64,000 nucleotides of DNA from Armatimonadetes bacterium UBA1398 (GCA_002305165.1 DBQI01000061.1:1-64000); one strand, 5' to 3'. Counted from the first letter of the stretch, positions 38,910 through 48,259 are shown. Notes: a model not told the origin generated them from the sequence alone. Program-made: numbers and translations.

Positions 38910-41135
38910 ATGCGTCATTGCAGCCGTAAGGCTCTCCCGCTATTCATCGTAGGGATGTGGTGTTTCATGGCCCCGAGTTCGCTCGCGCTCGACGCTGTCG
39001 ACTTCGCCTACTCATTCGCTACGCCCCACCGAGTCACCATCGGCCGGCCAGAGAACAGCGACCGAACTCTCCTCGACCTCCAACCAGGCAACCTTCGGAT
39101 GTCTTGGACCTACGAAGACCTCACCACCTATCCCATCGGATCATTCAAGACGCCTCCCACCGCGTGGAACGTGACTCTGACGCCGCAGATCGATGGCGAG
39201 CCGTTCCCTCAGAGCAGCTGGACCCGCCTCGAGGGCAGCCTCCCGTCGGTTGCCAATCGGTACGAGGATCCCCGCGGTGAAGCAACGTTGACCGCCCTGG
39301 GTGGCATCACGGCAGCCCTGGTTCGCGTCGACTTCGAGAACGCCGACACGGAACCTCACCGCTTCGTCCTGCGGTGCGAGGCCGGCAGCTGGGCGGAGAA
39401 CCGCGCCTGGTGTGACCCCGACCGATGGCCGGGCGACAGCCTCGTCTGCGGCTGGAACGAGCGAGCGGACAGGCTCATGCTCCTCGGCGTGGGCGCTCAG
39501 ACGTACTCCATGCGAGAGGACCGCCGATCCGAGGGTCCCAAGACGCTCACCATGGTCTGGGACCTCGCGCCCGGCGAGCGAGCCGAAGGCTGGCTCGTCC
39601 GCCCCTACCGCGCCGTCCTTGACGACATGCCCGCACTCCAAGAGCACCCCTGGGACGAGGAGTTCGACGCCGGCCGCCGCGAGTGGCGCTCTCTGCTTCG
39701 CCGCGCCGACCGGTACATGGTTCCCGACGAGGGCGTCCGTAGCGCGTTTCTGGCCTGCTTCGCGGACCTCTGGATAATGCGCGAGCCGATCGCGGGTGGC
39801 TACATCGGCTGCGTGCCGGGGACTGAGGTCTACCGCGCGACAAACTCGGCCGAGGGCGCCATCCTCGCCATCGCCCTCGACCAGGCTGGCTTCCACGAGG
39901 ATGCGGCGCGCGGACTCCAGGTCAACATCGACATGCAAGGTTCCGACGGGGATTGGTCCGATCCCGAAGGATGGGCTCACACCTTCTGGGCCGCCTCGGG
40001 CTTCAAGGCCTACGCCTTGGCGGAGCACGTCGCCATCACGGGGGACTTAGGCTACCTGCGCCGCGTCTACCCGAACCTCTCGGCCGCTGCCCGTTGTCAT
40101 GATCGCGACCGTCAGCGGACACGCGGACTCGACGCGCCGGGTGAGCGTCCCCTTACCTACGGCCTGCTCCCGCGCGGCTTCGGCGATTGCGGCCTGCTCG
40201 ATGATGGCGACACCTACGGGGTGTTCCTCCCCCACAACATCTGGGCGGTCTACTGTGACCGCGTCGCATGGGAGGCCGCGGAGGCGCTCGGTGAGACGAC
40301 GGATACGGCGGAACTGCGGCGCATCTACGAGACCGCCCATTCGGATCTGCTCCAGGCGCTGGACCGGGGCGCCATTGCGGAGGACGACATCCGCTGGATC
40401 CCTGGTGTGCCAGGCAAGACAAGCGGCTCGCGTTGGGGCGCCCTGAATGCCCTCGCCCCCTGCCGCATCCTGGACCCGGACCACGAGCTGATCGATGGCA
40501 CCATCCGCAAGCTCGAGTCTCAGCTCAGTGAGGGTGGCCTCCCGCTGAACACTGGCTGGCTCGAGAACGGCCTATGGGTCGCCATCGCCCTCGATAACCT
40601 CGCGGAATGCCACTTGCTGCGTGGCGACGGGGATTTCGCGGCCCGCTATCTCCTGGCTACCCTCAACCATGCGACGCCGCTCGTCACCTGGTGCGAGGAG
40701 CGCACCCCAGAGCCCGGAGCGACCCACTGCACGGGCGATAGGCAGCACCTCTGGACCCCCGTATCCGTCGTGCGGGCCATGCGGGACATGATGGTCCTCG
40801 AACGCGAGGGCGGCCTGGACCTCGCATTGGGCATCCCCCGAGAGTGGCTCGCCACCGGCGGCCGCGTGGGAGTGACGGAGGCGCCGACCCACTATGGACC
40901 GGTGTCCTACCAGATGCGCTACGATCGCGAGACGGGCCTGCTGCGAGGCAGTGTGCGGTTCCCCAGCAGGGCTGAGCCGTCCAGCGTGACGCTGCACCTC
41001 AGACTGCCGGAGGGGTGGGACGTGGCGGACCTGGCCGGCGCCTCTGGTCCGGAGCCCGTCATCGAGAACGGCGCGATGCGATGGAGCGATACCCAGGGCG
41101 TCGCCGACTTCACCGTCAGGGTCAATGAGGGCTGA
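38910..41135 (+). CDS. Secreted six-hairpin (alpha/alpha)6-barrel glycosidase-like protein
   Basis: 741 residues from an ATG at 38910 with GAGAGGAG upstream and a signal peptide (LPLFIVGMWCFMAPSSLAL). Residues about 35-260 form a beta-sandwich domain. Residues about 270-610 read as an (alpha/alpha)6 barrel with IALDQAGFHEDAARGL, DWSDPEGWAHTFWAASGFKAY, LLDDGDTYGVFLPHNIWAVY and GGLPLNTGWLENGLWVAIA. A C-terminal beta-domain follows (RFPSRAEPSSVTLHLRLPEG). The layout is that of glycosidases acting on rhamnosides or other plant polysaccharides, but I cannot assign a GH family. Acidic residues in DWSDPEG or LLDDGDT could be catalytic. It is probably extracytoplasmic. Confidence 0.72.
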   Translation: MRHCSRKALPLFIVGMWCFMAPSSLALDAVDFAYSFATPHRVTIGRPENSDRTLLDLQPGNLRMSWTYEDLTTYPIGSFKTPPTAWNVTLTPQIDGEPFPQSSWTRLEGSLPSVANRYEDPRGEATLTALGGITAALVRVDFENADTEPHRFVLRCEAGSWAENRAWCDPDRWPGDSLVCGWNERADRLMLLGVGAQTYSMREDRRSEGPKTLTMVWDLAPGERAEGWLVRPYRAVLDDMPALQEHPWDEEFDAGRREWRSLLRRADRYMVPDEGVRSAFLACFADLWIMREPIAGGYIGCVPGTEVYRATNSAEGAILAIALDQAGFHEDAARGLQVNIDMQGSDGDWSDPEGWAHTFWAASGFKAYALAEHVAITGDLGYLRRVYPNLSAAARCHDRDRQRTRGLDAPGERPLTYGLLPRGFGDCGLLDDGDTYGVFLPHNIWAVYCDRVAWEAAEALGETTDTAELRRIYETAHSDLLQALDRGAIAEDDIRWIPGVPGKTSGSRWGALNALAPCRILDPDHELIDGTIRKLESQLSEGGLPLNTGWLENGLWVAIALDNLAECHLLRGDGDFAARYLLATLNHATPLVTWCEERTPEPGATHCTGDRQHLWTPVSVVRAMRDMMVLEREGGLDLALGIPREWLATGGRVGVTEAPTHYGPVSYQMRYDRETGLLRGSVRFPSRAEPSSVTLHLRLPEGWDVADLAGASGPEPVIENGAMRWSDTQGVADFTVRVNEG

Positions 41136-41232
41136 GGGCGCGCCAGTACCATCCATGCACTGGGTGTGTGAGAGGACGCCGACCGCTGTTACCGGCTCTA
41201 CAAGGCCGGTGAGCCGTGCCGCTCACCGGAGG

Positions 41233-41364
41233 GGTATCAAGCGCCTCGTCACCTGGAACGAGGTCGGCAGCGCCGGGATGCGGGCCGTCAACCGGCAGAT
41301 GGGCTACGTTCACCGGATGCACGAGATGCAGATGCTCCTGGGCTACGACGGTCCGAGTGAATGA
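41233..41364 (+). pseudogene. C-terminal remnant of a GNAT acetyltransferase
   Basis: The plus-strand frame reads IKRLVTWNEVGSAGMRAVNR followed by QMGYVHRMHEMQML and a stop. This is the last third of a GNAT domain, with the typical TWN-x-x-N/S-x-x-M-x-x-VN-x-x-MGY signature. No N-terminal half exists: the bases before it belong to the end of the glycosidase gene and to a stretch without protein features. It also overlaps the 3' end of queA on the other strand. It looks like a truncated gene left by a deletion. Confidence 0.5.
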
Positions 41365-42418
41365 GCATCGCGTCACCGTAGGAGAAGAAGCGGTACCCCT
41401 CGGCCACGGCCTCGCGGTAGGCGGCGAGCACCCGGCGCCTGCCGGCGAGCGCCGACACCATCACGAGCAACGATGACCGCGGCAGGTGGAAGTTGGTGAG
41501 CAGCGCGTCGATCGCGCGGAACTGGTAGCCTGGCCGGATGAAGAGATCCGTCTCGCCCTCTGCCGCAGCTATGCTGCCGTCAGCCGATGCCACGGACTCC
41601 AGCACCCTCACCGAGGTCGTCCCCACCGCGACGACCCGACCGCCCGCACCACGCGCGGCGTTGATGGCGGCAGCGGCCGCCCCATCCACCCGGTAGCGTT
41701 CCGAGTGCATGCGATGCTCATCGATCCGTTCCGTCGAGATGGGGCGGAAGGTTCCGATGCCCACCTCAAGGATGACCTTCGCCAGGGTCACGCCTCTGGT
41801 CGTGAGCCGCTCCAGGATCTCTTCCGTGACGTGCAGCCCCGCCGTCGGGGCCGCCACCGATCCCGGCACGGAGGCGTAGACCGTCTGATAGCGATCCTTG
41901 TCCTCCTCATCGTCCGGCCGCTGGATGTAGGGGGGCAGCGGGACATGGCCTACAGCCTGCAGCGCCTCCTCAAGGGGGATCGACGCCTCCACCCGCACCC
42001 GTTTGGCCCCAGGCTCCTCCAGGTCTCCCAGGAACTCCACCTCGATCCACGGGGCCGCGCCGAACCGAACTCGCCGGCCGGGGCGCCCCTTGCTCGCCGG
42101 CCGAGCCAAGCACTCCCAGACAGCCGAATCCTCGGCACTCGGGCGTAGCAGGAGCACCTCCACTCGACCACCGGTGTCGAGGGCGCCCAAGAGGCGCGCC
42201 GCCAGGACGCGGCTTTCGTTCACCACTAGGCAGTCTCCGGGCGCCAGGAGGTCCACGATGTCGCCGAAGCGCCGGTGTGATATCGCTCCCGTGCATCGAT
42301 CCAGCACGAGCAGGCGGGAATCACCTCGGTGCGCCGTCGGGCGTTGCGCGATCTGAGATGGCGGCAGCGCGTAGTCGTATTGATCCAGGTGTAGGTCGAG
42401 GTCCTCGGGGACGGACAT
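41288..42418 (-). CDS. queA: S-adenosylmethionine:tRNA ribosyltransferase-isomerase
   Basis: 376 residues from an ATG at 42418 with AAGGA 6 nt upstream. QueA motifs run throughout: LDQYDYALPPSQIAQRP, RRFGDIVDLLAPGDCLVVN, PPYIQRPDDEEDKDRYQTVY, PGSVAAPTAGLHVTEE, VGIGTFRPI, LLTNFHLPRSSLLVMVSALAG and YRFFSYGDAMLI. It converts preQ1 in tRNA into epoxyqueuosine, the penultimate step of queuosine synthesis. The normal family end is DAMLI; here about 23 further Ser/Arg-rich residues follow, read from sequence that is antisense to the GNAT remnant, so the original stop seems to be lost. An upstream frame extension to 42718 is not QueA-like. Confidence 0.95.
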   Translation of the reverse strand: MSVPEDLDLHLDQYDYALPPSQIAQRPTAHRGDSRLLVLDRCTGAISHRRFGDIVDLLAPGDCLVVNESRVLAARLLGALDTGGRVEVLLLRPSAEDSAVWECLARPASKGRPGRRVRFGAAPWIEVEFLGDLEEPGAKRVRVEASIPLEEALQAVGHVPLPPYIQRPDDEEDKDRYQTVYASVPGSVAAPTAGLHVTEEILERLTTRGVTLAKVILEVGIGTFRPISTERIDEHRMHSERYRVDGAAAAAINAARGAGGRVVAVGTTSVRVLESVASADGSIAAAEGETDLFIRPGYQFRAIDALLTNFHLPRSSLLVMVSALAGRRRVLAAYREAVAEGYRFFSYGDAMLIHSDRRSPGASASRASGERSPSAG

Positions 42419-42508
42419 CAGGATCCTTCCGGCGCAGACCGGCGCTCGGGTAGAATGTTGGGCCGAGCCGCCCGTATGATGCCATATGGCCTGGAGAAGA
42501 GGCCCTCT

Positions 42509-43066
42509 GTGTCCGCCCAGCCCGGGAAGAAGACCCATCTGACCGCATGCGCGATCTTGCCACCCGAGGAGGTATGGGAGCCACTGCAGCGCGTCCGACG
42601 GCTTCACGACCCCCACGTGCGGCGCTGGATGCCGCACATCAACCTGCTCTACCCCTTCGTGGCGCTCCCGCGGCTGGATGAGGCGACTCGTGAGGTGGCG
42701 GAGGCCCTGATCCCCCATCGCCCCTTCGCCGTTGAGCTCTCACGCTTCGGCTTCTTCACCCACCGTAAGGGCCGCATCACTCTCTGGGTCGAGCCCGATC
42801 CCGTTCCACCGATCTCTCGACTGCACGCAAGCCTTTTCGAGCGGTTTCCCGAGTGCGATGACACTGCGCGCCAGCAGGGAGGCTTTACGCCTCACCTATC
42901 CCTGGGGGTCTTTCTCCAACGCAGCCAGGCGCGCATCGCACGAGACGAGATTGAGGCGAGTTGGGCCGCCCTTTCCTTCGAGGTGACCCACGTCAGCCTC
43001 CTGGCGAGGTCCGGGTACGAGAAAGACCCTTTCGAAGTGGTTGCCTCGTTGCCGCTCGGAGGCTAG
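42509..43066 (+). CDS. 2H phosphoesterase (2'-5' RNA ligase-like)
   Basis: About 185 residues from a GTG at 42509 with GGAGAAGAGG upstream; ATG codons at 42455 and 42476 are alternatives. The two histidine motifs of the 2H superfamily are HINL (H43) and HLSL (H129), each following a strand. The first has Asn in place of the usual Thr/Ser. Family members act on 2',3'-cyclic phosphates or 2'-5' linkages in RNA and nucleotides. It is read away from queA across a 90-nt space. A role in tRNA or RNA repair is possible but not shown. Confidence 0.8.
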   Translation: MSAQPGKKTHLTACAILPPEEVWEPLQRVRRLHDPHVRRWMPHINLLYPFVALPRLDEATREVAEALIPHRPFAVELSRFGFFTHRKGRITLWVEPDPVPPISRLHASLFERFPECDDTARQQGGFTPHLSLGVFLQRSQARIARDEIEASWAALSFEVTHVSLLARSGYEKDPFEVVASLPLGG

Positions 43067-43100
43067 GCGCAGGCTAAACGGAGGTCCGTAGTCGTGTGGA

Positions 43101-43301
43101 TCACTGCGCAACTGGCCGCGGTGGCGGGCCCGTTCCCTCGGCTAATGTGGCCAGAAGCGCCTCTCTGATGTTCACGGGCGTATCGCCCTCCGCTTCGGGC
43201 GCCCACGGCTTTCCATCGCGGTTGGTTGCCCTCTCCTGCAGGACCTTGCCCTCCCTCGGACGTAGCCTAGGGGCACTTACGTGCAGCCTCAGGAGGCCCA
43301 C
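43101..43301 (-). other. Possible small CDS or gene fragment, unrecognised
   Basis: A minus-strand frame from a GTG at 43301 reads a protein-like segment, ERATNRDGKPWAPEAEGDTP followed by VNIREALLATLAEG. Codon third positions are not obviously random. There is no good ribosome-binding site, and the GTG overlaps the start region of the divergent gene at 43304. It may be a remnant. The rest of 43067-43303 shows nothing recognised. Confidence 0.2.
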
Positions 43302-43303
43302 CT

Positions 43304-45247
43304 ATGCGCCGGTACCACATCATGCTCAGCGTCACCGCTCTCGCCCTACTCGCCTCATCCTCCACCGCCCAGGGCTTCCGCCAGATCGACCTGGATGTCC
43401 TACAGGACAAGATGCGTGGAGCCTGGGCCGGGCAGATGATCGGCGTCAGCTACGGCGCCCCATACGAGTTCCACTACCAGGGCTCCATCATGGAGGACCC
43501 CATACGCGCCTGGGAGCCCGGCTTCGTCGACAACTCCATCCACCAGGATGATCTCTACGTGGAGATGACTTTCCTTCGTGCCCTGGAGGTCCACGGGCTG
43601 GACATCACGTACGAGCAGGCGGGTCAGGCATTCGCTGATTCCCAGTACGGCCTGTGGCATGCGAACTACTACGGTCGTGAGAACTGTCGGAATGGGATCA
43701 TGCCACCCCTCTCCGGGGATCCGTTCCACAACGCGCACTTCGACGACATCGACTACCAGATCGAGGCCGACTTTGGAGGCATCATCTGCCCCGGCATGCC
43801 CCTCGCCTCGAACCGTATCTCCGATGTGTTCGGCCACGTCATGAACTACGGCGACGGAGTCTACGGCGGCATGTGGGTCGCGGCCATGTACGCCGAGGCC
43901 TACTTCGAGAGTGATGTCGAGACGGTCGTCCGACGGGCCTTGCTTGCCATACCCGCCGAGAGCACCTACGCGATGCTCATCCAGGATGTTCTCGACTTCC
44001 ACGCGAAGGAGCCCGATGACTGGCGCGCCTGCTGGCAGATGCTCGAGGACAAGTGGGGCCACGTGGATCTGTGTCCCGAGGGTCGAGGAGCGCCCTTCAA
44101 CATCGACGCGAAGCTCAACGGCGGGTACATCGCCATGGGCCTGCTCTACGGGGATGGTGACTGGGAGGAGACACTGATCGTGTCCACCCGTTGCGGCCAG
44201 GACAACGATTGTAACCCATCGAACGCTGCAGGTGTGCTCGGGTGCATCCTGGGTTACGAGGGTATCCCCGAGATCTACCGCCGGAGCATCCCCAGCATCG
44301 CCGAGGAGAAGTTCAGCCATACCGACTACAGCTTCAATAGCCTCACCGATGTCTGCACCAGGTTGGCTCGCGACGTCCTTCTGCGCGAGGGCGGCCGCGT
44401 CCGGCAGCGGGGCGACCGCGAGGTCTGGTTCGTCCCGCACCAAGCTCCCCAGGCCCCGGTCGAGATCGAGCAGTACATCGCCGCGGATGTGTACGCCGGT
44501 CTCACCGTCACCTTCGCCAATGGTCGGGCGCTCCTGGAGTGGCAGCCCGTTCCCTTCGCGCGTCGGTATGCCATTCTCAAGAGGAAAGCCGGTCAGGGCG
44601 GTTGGCTCCGCGTGGGCAGCACCACGGGCAGGTCCTGGGTGGACACGAAGGTGGAGCCAGGGGTGCGGTACGAGTATGCCCTCAGTGCTGACCTGACCGT
44701 GCGCGGGGAACCCACCACCTCTGCCGTCACGGGCGCGCTGATCTCTCCCGACCCCATCGACACCCCGCGGGGCGTCAATCTCGGCCTGATGGAGGGAGCC
44801 TGGGCGGACGCCCTGGTCACCGTGCCGAGGGGCAGCGGGCTCAAAGACATCGAGGCCATCCGCAACGGCGTCCGAGAAGAGAACTACGACAGTTTCACGG
44901 GGGCGATCCTCCACGAGGATGACTGGTATGCCATCCGCTTCGCCGCTACGGTTGAGGCCAACCGAGTGGTCTACACCGAGGGCAAGAGCTTCGACAACGG
45001 CGGCTGGTGGCTTACCCTTGGCCTGGAGTACCTGGACGCGCGGACGATGAAGTGGCAGCCCGTGCCAGGAGCCGGGATGTCGCCCGCCTACGACTACAGA
45101 GACACCATGGAGGGGCGCGAGCCGTACACTGCGTTCACCTTCGAGTTCCCCACCCTCTCAGCCGCAGGGTTTCGCATCATTGGCCGCGCCGGCGGAGTGA
45201 GGACATTCACCTCCATCGGCGAGTTGGAGGTGTACCTAGACCCATAG
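43304..45247 (+). CDS. Secreted ADP-ribosylglycohydrolase-fold protein with Fn3-like C-terminus
   Basis: 647 residues with a signal peptide (MRRYHIMLSVTALALLASSS) and AGGAGG 8 nt upstream. Residues about 25-350 form an ADP-ribosylglycohydrolase-type helical domain with DKMRGAWAGQMIGVSYGAP (usual G-x-x-x-GDALG), HQDDLYVEMTFLRAL (usual DDT motif) and CGQDNDCNPSNAAGVLGCILG (usual GGDTDT). The metal-binding acidic residues are partly replaced, so ADP-ribose hydrolysis is doubtful. Residues about 385-500 are Fn3-like and the end is a beta-sandwich (YDSFTGAILHEDDWYAIRF). Export is unusual for this superfamily. The neighbourhood of sugar enzymes suggests a glycan substrate, which is inference. Confidence 0.8.
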   Translation: MRRYHIMLSVTALALLASSSTAQGFRQIDLDVLQDKMRGAWAGQMIGVSYGAPYEFHYQGSIMEDPIRAWEPGFVDNSIHQDDLYVEMTFLRALEVHGLDITYEQAGQAFADSQYGLWHANYYGRENCRNGIMPPLSGDPFHNAHFDDIDYQIEADFGGIICPGMPLASNRISDVFGHVMNYGDGVYGGMWVAAMYAEAYFESDVETVVRRALLAIPAESTYAMLIQDVLDFHAKEPDDWRACWQMLEDKWGHVDLCPEGRGAPFNIDAKLNGGYIAMGLLYGDGDWEETLIVSTRCGQDNDCNPSNAAGVLGCILGYEGIPEIYRRSIPSIAEEKFSHTDYSFNSLTDVCTRLARDVLLREGGRVRQRGDREVWFVPHQAPQAPVEIEQYIAADVYAGLTVTFANGRALLEWQPVPFARRYAILKRKAGQGGWLRVGSTTGRSWVDTKVEPGVRYEYALSADLTVRGEPTTSAVTGALISPDPIDTPRGVNLGLMEGAWADALVTVPRGSGLKDIEAIRNGVREENYDSFTGAILHEDDWYAIRFAATVEANRVVYTEGKSFDNGGWWLTLGLEYLDARTMKWQPVPGAGMSPAYDYRDTMEGREPYTAFTFEFPTLSAAGFRIIGRAGGVRTFTSIGELEVYLDP

Positions 45248-45298
45248 GCAATCGGCGCCTTCGCAGGGCTCGTGGCAGTGGCGCGGAATGGGCTGCAT

Positions 45299-45904
45299 AT
45301 GAGCTACCAGGACCCCTCAACCTGGGATGAGCGGTACAGGAGCGGCGAGCACGAGGGCCGCTGGCATCGCAAGTACCCCTCCCGCGAGCTCTGCACCGTT
45401 GTGGCGGCGGGGCTTGTGCCTGCCGGTGGGCGAGTGCTCGACATTGGCTGCGGCGCCGGCACCGAGGCCATCTACCTCGCTCAGTGCGGCTTCCGCGTGA
45501 CCGCCATCGACTTCAGCGCGTCGGCCATCGACATCGCCGGTGAGCGCGCCAGAGAGGCCGACGTGCGAGTGGAGTGGCACACAGCGAGCGCCCTCGACCT
45601 GCCCGTGGCGGACCGTTCCATCGACTTCTGCTTCGACCGCGGCTGCTTCCACCATGTGACTCAGCCTGACAGGCCCCGCTACGCTTCCGAGATCGCGCGC
45701 GTGTTACGCACCGGCGGGCGGTTGTTTCTGCGGGGTTACGATCCAGGCGATGTGCCGACGACCAACATCGTGCCTGTCACTCAGGATGCAATCGATCGGG
45801 CTTTCGACCCGATCCGATTCGCCCGGGGCCGCGTGGAGGTCTTGGTCCCACCCGAACCCGAAGATCCCAACACCTTCGTTGGGGTGTTCCTTACGCGGCT
45901 CTAG
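45299..45904 (+). CDS. Class I SAM-dependent methyltransferase
   Basis: 201 residues. The SAM-binding motif I is GRVLDIGCGAGTEAIYLAQ, with motif II acid in VTAIDFSASAID, then SIDFCFDRGCFHHVTQPDRP (motif for the catalytic loop region) and EIARVLRTGGRLFLRGY. The N-terminal WDERYRSGEHEG is typical of a broad group that includes thiopurine or tellurite-type methyltransferases, so the acceptor is unknown. The ATG at 45299 is preferred; a GTG at 45272 is in frame. It is cytoplasmic and lies 51 nt after the preceding gene. Confidence 0.85.
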   Translation: MSYQDPSTWDERYRSGEHEGRWHRKYPSRELCTVVAAGLVPAGGRVLDIGCGAGTEAIYLAQCGFRVTAIDFSASAIDIAGERAREADVRVEWHTASALDLPVADRSIDFCFDRGCFHHVTQPDRPRYASEIARVLRTGGRLFLRGYDPGDVPTTNIVPVTQDAIDRAFDPIRFARGRVEVLVPPEPEDPNTFVGVFLTRL

Positions 45905-45958
45905 CCGCCAAGTGTGCGAGACGACCTAGCGACAACAGCCAGGGAGGCGACATTGAAC

Positions 45959-46768
45959 ATGAAGGTAGGAGTAACAGGGCTATGCACACCACGCGAGTGG
46001 AGCTTCGCTGAGACCCTCGATAGGATCAAGAGCTTCGGCTATGACGCCTTCGAGCCGATCATCACCGATGAGGGCGAGATCACCATCAACACCCCGGAGG
46101 CCGAGCTCCGCGCTCTGGCCGCTTTGGCCGCCGAGAAGGGGATCACCCTCACTTCGACCTGCCCCGCCATCGGTTCCTTCCGCATGAACGTGCTCTCGGA
46201 CGATGAGGCTGTCCGCGCCGAGAGCGTCGAGATGACCCGCAAGCTCCTCAAGACCTCGGCCGGCCTGGGGTGCGACGCGATGCTGCATACACTCTGCTTT
46301 CCGTTGCCACCAGACCTCTACTATGACGTGGCATTCGCGCAGGGCGTGAAGTCCCTGAAGGAGCTGGCCCCCTACTGCAAGGAGGTCGGCTGCCGCATCG
46401 CCGTCGAGTATGTCTGGAACAAGTTTCTCAATGGGCCGATGGAGATGCGCGACTTCATCGATGCAGTGGGAAGCGACCAAGTCGGCTTCTACTTCGACCC
46501 AGGCAACATGCGCGTCCACAGCTACAGCCACCACTGGGTCCGCATCCTCGGCAAGCGGATCTTCAAAGTCCACATGAAGGACTTCAAGCACGAGAACTGG
46601 GCGACCACCACATTCCCAGGGCTTCTCGAGGGTGATGTGGACTTCGATGCCGTGATGCGTGAGCTGCGAGCGATCGGTTTCGACGGCGCCCTCGTCTCCG
46701 AGGTGGACCCCGGTGCGCAGCCCTTTGAGAAGACGGCGGCGCTGATACGGCAGATCGCCGGTATCTAA
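45959..46768 (+). CDS. Sugar phosphate isomerase/epimerase-like TIM barrel
   Basis: 269 residues of the xylose-isomerase-like TIM-barrel superfamily. Motifs are MKVGVTGLCTPREWSFAETL, FGYDAFEPIITDEGE (Glu on the second strand), VGCRIAVEYVW (metal Glu), QVGFYFDPGNMRV (metal Asp) and RIFKVHMKDFK with His and Asp of the metal site. These residues bind a divalent metal and move protons between adjacent carbons of a sugar. GGAGG lies 11 nt upstream of the chosen ATG. It precedes a GH4 glycosidase by 57 nt, so a common carbohydrate pathway is likely. Confidence 0.87.
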   Translation: MKVGVTGLCTPREWSFAETLDRIKSFGYDAFEPIITDEGEITINTPEAELRALAALAAEKGITLTSTCPAIGSFRMNVLSDDEAVRAESVEMTRKLLKTSAGLGCDAMLHTLCFPLPPDLYYDVAFAQGVKSLKELAPYCKEVGCRIAVEYVWNKFLNGPMEMRDFIDAVGSDQVGFYFDPGNMRVHSYSHHWVRILGKRIFKVHMKDFKHENWATTTFPGLLEGDVDFDAVMRELRAIGFDGALVSEVDPGAQPFEKTAALIRQIAGI

Positions 46769-46825
46769 CACTCCCTTCGGCCGCCCCGGAGCCGCCGACG
46801 GGACTCATCTGGAGGTGCACAGCAC

Positions 46826-48259
46826 ATGGCCAAGGTTGCGCTGATCGGTGCGGGAAGCATCGTCTTCACGAAGACGCTCATGAACGACCTACTCAACACC
46901 CCGGCCCTCGCCGGTAGCCACTACTGCCTGATGAGCCGTACCATGCCGAAGCTAGAGCGCATGGAGGGCTTTCTGAACCGCGTCATCGACGCGAACGGTC
47001 TGGATGCCACGGTCTCCCGGACCCTCGACCTCGAGGAGGCGGTTACGGACGCCGACTACGTCATCGTGATGATCCAGGTCGGCGGCATGGACGCCTTCGG
47101 CGTGGACTACGAGGTGCCGCTGAAGTATGGCGTCGACCAGTGCATCGGCGACACCCTGGGGCCGGGTGGCATCTTCCGCGCTCTGCGGACCATTCCGCCG
47201 GTTGTCGACATCGCTCAGACCATGGAGCGCGTGGCCCCTGGGGCTCGGCTGCTCAACTACGCGAACCCGATGGCACCCGTCTGCTGGGCCATCGGCCAGG
47301 AATCGGACGTCGAGTTCGTGGGCCTCTGCCACGGCGTCCAGACCACCACGGACCTCATCGCGGGTTACGTAGGCGCCGCCAAGAGCGAGCTCGACTGCTT
47401 CGTAGCCGGCATCAACCACATGGGCTGGTTCCTCAAGATCGAGCGTAACGGCGAGGACCTCTATCCCCTGTTCCGTGCCAACTGCGAGCGGCCCGAGTAC
47501 TACGTCAATGAGAAGGTGCGCATCGAGGTCATGCGGCACTTCGGGTACTTCATGACCGAGAGCACGGGGCACCTCTCCGAGTACCTGCCTTGGTTCCGCA
47601 GCAGCGACCGAGCCCTGGCCGCCTACTGCGACGAACCCGGCTTCGGCGGCGCATCCGGCGCCTACTACAAGTGGGGCAGGGCCGTGGCCGAGAAGTTCGA
47701 GCGCATCGATCCGCTGGCGTTCGAGACGACGGAGCTGCAGCACCGTTCCGCAGAGTACTGCAGCTACATCATCGAAGCTCTGGAATCAGACCAGGTCTTC
47801 CGGCTCAACGGGAACGTCCGCAACGACTACCTGATCACGAATCTGCCCGACGGCTGCTGCGTCGAAGTGCCGATGTACGTGGACCGATCGGGCATGCACC
47901 CCATCCACGTTGGCGCGCTCCCGCCGCAACTCGCGGCCCTGAATCTCACCAACGTCAACGTCCAGGGGCTTGCCGTGGAGGCGGCTTTGACGGGCGATCC
48001 GGAGCTCGTCATGAACGCCGTCGCTCTCGACCCGCTGACCTCCGCCTGCCTGACGCTCAGGGAAGCGCGTGAGATGACGGCTGAGATGCTCGAAGCCTCC
48101 CGTCAGTGGCTACCTCAGTTCGAGGGCCGCACCTTGAGGCCCGTGCCCATGATCAGCGTTCCGTCCGACGTCGCTCGGGCCGATGTGCCTGTCGATCCCG
48201 CCCTCGTCATCGGCCAGCGCTTCGTTGACCTGATGGAGATGGGCGACGAGGAGCAGTAG
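46826..48259 (+). CDS. GH4-family glycosidase (alpha-galactosidase-like)
   Basis: 477 residues. The NAD+-binding motif is KVALIGAGSIVFTKTLMNDLL, the family signature NYANPMAPVCWAI follows, and the Mn2+ site is formed by GLCHGVQ (Cys, His) and GINHMGWFL (Asn, His). GH4 enzymes use a redox-elimination mechanism with NAD+ and Mn2+ and act on alpha or beta glycosides. The GLCHGVQ/GINHMGW pattern matches the alpha-galactosidase/alpha-glucuronidase branch rather than 6-phospho-glucosidases. The enzyme is cytoplasmic, so its substrate must be imported. GGAGGT upstream supports the ATG at 46826. Confidence 0.92.
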   Translation: MAKVALIGAGSIVFTKTLMNDLLNTPALAGSHYCLMSRTMPKLERMEGFLNRVIDANGLDATVSRTLDLEEAVTDADYVIVMIQVGGMDAFGVDYEVPLKYGVDQCIGDTLGPGGIFRALRTIPPVVDIAQTMERVAPGARLLNYANPMAPVCWAIGQESDVEFVGLCHGVQTTTDLIAGYVGAAKSELDCFVAGINHMGWFLKIERNGEDLYPLFRANCERPEYYVNEKVRIEVMRHFGYFMTESTGHLSEYLPWFRSSDRALAAYCDEPGFGGASGAYYKWGRAVAEKFERIDPLAFETTELQHRSAEYCSYIIEALESDQVFRLNGNVRNDYLITNLPDGCCVEVPMYVDRSGMHPIHVGALPPQLAALNLTNVNVQGLAVEAALTGDPELVMNAVALDPLTSACLTLREAREMTAEMLEASRQWLPQFEGRTLRPVPMISVPSDVARADVPVDPALVIGQRFVDLMEMGDEEQ

